Shown piece by piece: positions 58,816-64,000 of a stretch of DNA of 64,000 nucleotides (position 1 is its first letter; every line of letters starts with the position of its first letter). The stretch comes from Amyelois transitella. Its lineage: Eukaryota > Arthropoda > Insecta > Lepidoptera > Pyralidae. The stretch lies in NCBI RefSeq assembly GCF_032362555.1, contig NC_083524.1:6868001-6932000 (forward strand), read 5' to 3'. Position numbers and translations under genes: made by a program. The notes beneath the pieces are model-generated. The model worked only from the letters and a program-made list of their open reading frames with translations. It did no database searches and was not told the DNA's origin.

Positions 58816-59301
58816 AACCGTTAGCAAACAACGATTAATAAGATTGTCAGGCCAACAAGTGATCTTTCTTGGGTAATCCTTTTTTACGGGGTAGACATAA
58901 CTAGTAGTCACAAGACTCTTGGATGGACAACTGGATGTTTCTACATGCAGTTGAACTAAAATACAATAAATAAACTTGGTTCATTAAATCTTCTTTTCGT
59001 TTGATTTCGGTCTTTCGTGAGTTGGAGGATAAGTTTTTTCGCTATTATTTTTTCTTATATATCTTATAAGTTGAGGTACCTAAAATGTATTGACGAATCG
59101 TCGAATTCGCTTAATTGTACCTAAATAATCTTAGTTCAAATATAATTTTATAATAAAACAAAGCATTCAGTCAATATATTTATGAAAATATAAACATAAA
59201 TTAACAATTGGTTCTACGATCACGCAGACACCTCTACTATAACTATACGCTAGCATTATGAGTGGTTTGTTTCAATTACCTACAATATACAATAGTAATT
59301 C

Positions 59302-59778
59302 CTACCACTCTGGTTCTCTGAAAGATATCGCGTACAACTGTGTACAATCGTTGAAAATTTTTGCCTTTTTGCACACATCATGGTCCAAGTTCATAGCGTT
59401 AATGTTCTGAGCGCACGTATCACCCACGTCTGATATTAAAATTCTTGGATCGTATCTATGTATGGCTTGCACTCTTCTGTAATAGTTTCTTATATTAATG
59501 TATCCATCATTAGTCATAATTCCGAACTTCTTTAACACGCAATGTATGATACAGGGGATATCATTCCTGTCGATATTTAAAGGATATTTGTACAAATTTC
59601 TTGGGTACATTTCCGTGAGACATTCATTTGTTATTTGGTCACTTCTTTTGTCTCTGGCGTATAAGATTGATATAGTGGGTTCGGAATCCAGGTTGGGTGA
59701 TAAATACCTACTTTTTAAAGCCTCGGCTGAGGTAATTAAAATAATAATGGTGAGGTATTCTGAAAGGAGTCCATACAT
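59302..59778 (-). CDS. odorant-binding protein, single exon, 158 aa
   Basis: ATG at 59778 to stop at 59302, with no intron. A signal peptide covers ~residues 1-20 (SEYLTIIILITSAEA). The six OBP cysteines are all present with spacing C-X22-C-X3-C-X41-C-X13-C-X8-C, seen in TNECLTEMY, IPCIIHCVLKK, GDTCAQNIN and DVCKKAKIFNDC. These proteins are secreted ligand carriers. It is collinear with the OBP at 53833-56409, including the region before C1 (ISILYARDKRSD against ISVMYAHDRVSD), yet it lacks both introns that can be located in that gene. It is therefore a retrocopy or has lost its introns. No poly-A tract or target duplication is obvious, so the event would be old. The frame and cysteines are intact, so it is probably functional. 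Confidence 0.88.
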   Translation of the reverse strand: MYGLLSEYLTIIILITSAEALKSRYLSPNLDSEPTISILYARDKRSDQITNECLTEMYPRNLYKYPLNIDRNDIPCIIHCVLKKFGIMTNDGYINIRNYYRRVQAIHRYDPRILISDVGDTCAQNINAMNLDHDVCKKAKIFNDCTQLYAISFREPEW

Positions 59779-62219
59779 TATTTTCTTCCTCTAGGTAAGC
59801 TTACAATGTTACACATTAGAACATTCACACGTTTTCAGTTTTTATTCATCAACTGAATTATTATTGGTATAAATTTGAACTGTATTGTAATAAATGTTAG
59901 GTATCTTAAAGTTTAACAAAATTTTGATTCTTTAAGTTTCAAGTCCAATATTGTTTGCATTGATAGAAGAATCAATACCTCATATAATAATTAATCAGAA
60001 ATTACAATTTTTTATTCTTTAAAAGCTTTATATGGACGTGATAAAACAGTCCTTTTGCTTTTTGTAATGCTGTTAGTTTTCAAATAATAAACTATAAAAT
60101 ACAACAAATATAAAAGTCAATAAAACGAAATTGAAAATTGCAAAACCGTGAAATAACTTTCGCATTTTTTCTTTTGCATGCATTACAATCTGTTGTTATA
60201 ATAGAATATCTATATTTAATAAACTTATCCAAAAAAATCTATTATGAAAAACATATATAGTGGGAACTTGTCCAACAAGTACCTATGATTTGTATCATCT
60301 CATGAAATGATCATAAAAAATAAAGATTTCAAAGTATATTTTCAAGATTCAAAATTATTAATTCCGTTGTAAAATTTTTTGGTTGTGTCTGTGTACTTAT
60401 TCAGTCAGTGACTTTAAAACTAGCTAGCTACTCACGCGCAACGCCTTATTAATTTAAACATTTTAAGTGTCCAAAGCTTTAAAAATGTCACAGTCGATTT
60501 TGACTCTATGGAAAAGAAATATGTCCTGAACTTACTTTCCATTTCCCAATTTTTCTTGATACTACACACTATTATTTTTGCAACATTACACTGGCGTTTT
60601 AGAAAACCTGCCCAGTGATGTTTTCCTGAAAAGTTAATGTTTAGGAGATTTGGGTACAAATGTTTTATATACTGCTCGGTTCTCGGTAAACAATCGGCCA
60701 TTGTTGCAATCGAAACTCCGATAAGATTGAAACCAGCACCGTTTGCAAAGCGGATAAGGTTTAACAAGCTATTTGAAACGCAAACAGCGATATCATCAAT
60801 ATAACAAGAAAAAATCCTTTGGTCAAGAAATCATATACTTTTAGTATTGACAAATTTTTGCTACGAGTATTATACTACTCATAATTTTCAAAAACATATT
60901 TTTTGCCATCTATCAAACGCAAGTTTATCTCAAAATTCAATTAAATTAAAAAGCTTTGAATAAATGTTATTAGTGTGCTTAATCCAAAGTCTTAAAAAAT
61001 TAATATTTCATATACGCATGACTTTATTTAGTTTACACTAGACTTTGCCCATGGCTTTAGCCGTTTGAACTTAGCATTTTCCTGGGTATTTTGTAATATC
61101 CACTTTTAGTAAATCCCTACACTTCCCAAGGAATGTCTTCAGAAAAGCCTTCTGCTTCCTACGCCCAGTTAGTTTCGGCCGTATATTGTCTATCAAACTG
61201 GCACGACCAATTTATAAAAGTACATTTGCTACGTTAACCTGCTTAAAATCAAGCGTTTACATTAATGTCCGCTTTGTTAACGGGATATGTTTCTGTACAG
61301 ATAGCAATTTGCGAATTTCGCCCAGGTGTGTGTTTCCATAGAGAAAAAGAGAATTGTTTTTCAATGTAACATGTTTTTTCATTTTATTCTACAAATTGGA
61401 ATGTTTTATTTTGTACACGAAGTATTTCTCAACTTGAACCCCATTAGGAATACTTGCATTGCTTGCTAAAGTTATTTGTACTTATTTATTTTTTGTCTTA
61501 AGTAATTTTTATTAAATCAAGTAAAAGTGTAGATTATTATTAAATTTTTTCTGGTTTAGCCTTTATTGATTTTATAAGGGCTGATACCTTTTACATTATT
61601 AAAAACTAGTTAAGGAACTTATAAAATTGTTTAACGATTTTACAAGGAAGGGTTGATCTGGTTCGCTCTTTTCTATATTTGATGGTTTAAATACTGTGAC
61701 AAACCTTCTTGGGCAAGTTTTCCGACGCCTTATCAAGTTCTGGTCCAGGTAGCCCAGTCTAGATCTTGGGTCGCCCGTTGTTGAGTTTCGGCAGATTTAT
61801 TTTGTGAACTAAATCAAATTTAAAGGATATTTTTTAGGATTTTTAAATTATATAAGTTCATTAAAATGCGTTGAAATTAGACCAAGCAAATTGCTGATAT
61901 CTACAATTCAAAATATGAGAAATTTACAAGGAACGAAATGGTTATTCCATATCATCCAAATAGAAAATGAGTTTAACATAAGAGCTCACGAAATAGATCT
62001 TTAAAAAAATGAAAAGCAAAACAGTTGCAGAACCTTGCTGGACTATAGTAGGCGCACAATACAATTGCAGAAAGGGTATAGTTGCAAATAAACTGAGCTA
62101 TAGCTATCAGCAAATTGTCGACATTATTGCAGCAATTTTAAATTTTTATAGCCCGTTTTTAGGCCATTTTAGGTACTTGTACTTATTTTTTCATTGACTT
62201 TGAAAATGTAAAGCGAAAT
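59779..62219. other. no confident gene seen
   Basis: AT-rich upstream flank of the intronless OBP. The only frame of length is the unclassified one at 60432-60767. Confidence 0.45.
60432..60767 (-). other. unclassified 111-aa open frame
   Basis: An open frame with no recognised domain. It includes SIATMADCLPRTEQYIKHLY and a basic stretch FLKRQC. No signal peptide or polyadenylation signal that I trust. May be chance or old repeat DNA. Confidence 0.15.
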
Positions 62220-62491
62220 AATCTATACTAATAATATTATAAAGCTGAAGAGTTTGTTTGTTTGTTTGAACGCGCTAATCTCAGGAACTACTGGTTCGAA
62301 TAGCAAATTTCTTTTTGTGTTGAATAGACCATTGATCGAAGAAGGCTTTAGGCTATATAACATCACGTTACAACTATTAGGAGCGTAGAAATAATGGAAA
62401 ATGTGAAAAAACGGGGTATATTATTCATCCTCGAGGGCGTCAATGATGCCCAATAACTATTCAACGTGGACGAAGTCGCGGGCACAGCTTG
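62220..62491 (+). mobile_element. Helitron-like element
   Basis: From CTATACTAATATTATAAAGC to GACGAAGTCGCGGGCACAGC. The terminal CTAG has mutated to CTTG. Same family as 18705-19000. Confidence 0.8.
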
Positions 62492-62973
62492 TTAAGAAAT
62501 AAAATGCTTGACCAAACAATTTTAGTATATCAAGAACGTACGTCATGTTGACAACATTCATGTCGCGATAATGCAATGCCGCATGCACAAATTGAATTCC
62601 ATGCATGAAGCGCTGCGATTTCGCATCCTTTTTGTTTCATTTCCATACCATGTATTTGTATGGAAATGACAGAGAGGATTCAATTACCAGACTTCGTTTA
62701 CGTTTGTTATTGTGGTCGTGTTGTTATGAACGTTTTGAAATTTTGAAATGAATGTGTCATAGCCGTTGGTTCTCGCCCGACGAATCGGAGTGACTGAGAG
62801 CGCGTTTGACTTTGTATGAACGCGGCTTTACTTTGAAAATGCTTTGCTGTGGTTGCTTTCACGAAAAATGTATGTTTTATTTTTTATATAGCGATGTTTT
62901 GTGACGCGTTCTGTTATACCTACTTACTCGTAAACTATATATATATATATATAATTATTAAAATATTAATATC

Positions 62974-63170
62974 ATGGATGTTGTAAAAGGCGACTAAGGA
63001 AAAGGCTCATAAACTTGGGATTCTTCTTATAGGCGATGGGCTAGCAACCTGTCACTATTTGAATCTCATTTCTATCATTAGGCCATACGGCTGAACGTGG
63101 CCTGTCAGTCTTTAAAGACTGCTGGCTCTGTCTACCCTACAAGGGATACCGACGTGATTATATGGATGGA
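62974..63170 (+). mobile_element. SINE-A, 5' truncated
   Basis: ATGGATGTTGTAAAAGGCG through ACGTGATTATATGGATGG. Confidence 0.75.
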
Positions 63171-63667
63171 TGGAATAGTCGAAATTCTCAGTAGATAACG
63201 CATGAAGAGGGAACAAACTTTCTTTCGCATTAATTATATTAGTTGGAATTGTAAATTGTCCTTAAAGAACCTTAATTAAGTCTTCTATTAAATTATTATG
63301 TACTTTACTCTGTTTAACTTGTTTTAAAGTAAGTATTATAATCTTTATATATTTATTTTTATCTTATTAATATTTATTCCCTGCCATAAGTTACACAAAT
63401 TTATTGAAATCAATATATTGAAATGCTGAAAAGCCTTGAAATATTAATGAGCCTTGTTTGAAATGTATAATAATTTTGCAAAAGGAAATTTCGTGGGCTT
63501 ATTCTCACACCCTCGCATCTGCTTCAGAAATTGGGTGAAGGTCGATTTGTTTTCTCTTTATCATGCTCCTTCTGACGTTATAACGCCAAAAGCCGCGAGA
63601 ACACCTTAGTCACTACACATTCTAAAGTCCTCCTATTTTCTCTATTTGTTTGTATGTGGGTTCGTGT

Positions 63668-63722
63668 GCCGTGTGGTTCCCGGCTCCAATAATAAAAAAA
63701 AAGAATAGGACCACTCCATCTC
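63668..63722 (+). mobile_element. SINE-A 5' fragment
   Basis: GTGCCGTGTGGTTCCCGGC through GACCACTCCATCTCG, then unrelated sequence. Confidence 0.7.
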
Positions 63723-64000
63723 GTTTATAAGGGTGTGACGTAGTCAGGTAAATGAAACGAGTGAATGCTCGAATAATACTACTATATTTGAAGGAATAAC
63801 ACAATTATATAGGTGGTACAAAGATTAACATAATAGAAGATTAAATAGGTACTTAGTCTAACCTCACATCACCGCACTTATTGAAAAAAAAAATGAATTT
63901 ATATAATATATTTTTTTTTGTCAAATTGATAAAATATAATCTATTTTTTACGTTTTATAATAAGGTTTTGTACGGTTTTTATGTACAATGTCTATTTTAC

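Noticed and set aside
59498..59794. 98-aa plus-strand frame over the intronless OBP
   Set aside because: Antisense shadow of the OBP gene, with no independent features.

Overview
The window looks like an insect nuclear chromosome, most likely from a moth or butterfly (Lepidoptera). It is AT-rich and gene-poor, the genes have introns with GT..AG borders, and several odorant-binding-protein genes are present. Interspersed repeats occupy much of it: two SINE-like families, several non-LTR (LINE) remnants, Helitron-like elements ending in CTAG|T, hAT and Tc1/mariner-type DNA elements, and hairpin MITEs. The order Lepidoptera is an inference from repeat style and gene content. The species cannot be named from sequence alone.

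Layout. 1-16000: no confident host gene; scattered SINE-A copies, a 971-bp element with 311-bp inverted arms (2450-3420), a 274-bp hAT-type MITE with nine TATCGATA palindromes (10413-10686), and a 5'-truncated LINE with an 823-codon frame that landed inside a SINE-A copy (12575-15762). 16047-17324 (minus): three exons of a membrane protein resembling the start of a two-pore-domain potassium channel; later exons are not seen. 17.5-21.5 kb: repeats and a 31-bp perfect hairpin. 21923-27528 (plus): an apparently complete six-exon type II Golgi glycosyltransferase of the beta-1,4-glucuronyltransferase 1 (Glyco_transf_49) family. 28-37 kb: repeats only. 37917-40765 (minus): a three-exon odorant-binding protein (OBP) gene. 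41-44 kb: a stack of insertions topped by an apparently intact 2.05-kb IS630/Tc1/mariner element with 91-bp inverted repeats and a 457-aa transposase. 47176-47394 (plus): a 72-aa secreted peptide of unknown family. 53.8-56.4 kb (minus): a second OBP gene with introns, first exon not found. 59302-59778 (minus): a related OBP without introns. The remainder is repeat or featureless AT-rich DNA.

How the parts relate. The three OBP genes lie on one strand within 23 kb. The two right-hand ones are close paralogues that differ in having or lacking introns. The mobile DNA can be ordered in time by nesting: SINE-A cut by LINE, by hAT MITE and by another SINE-A; and SINE-A, then LINE tail, then tRNA-SINE and mariner at 41-44 kb. 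The most abundant family, SINE-A, makes 8-14 bp target duplications and shares its last ~45 bases with the tail of a LINE whose fragments are also here. This suggests a SINE/LINE pair working through a common 3' end.

Limits. All splice sites were read by eye. Family names rest on motif recognition without a database search. Repeat borders are approximate unless a target duplication is given.
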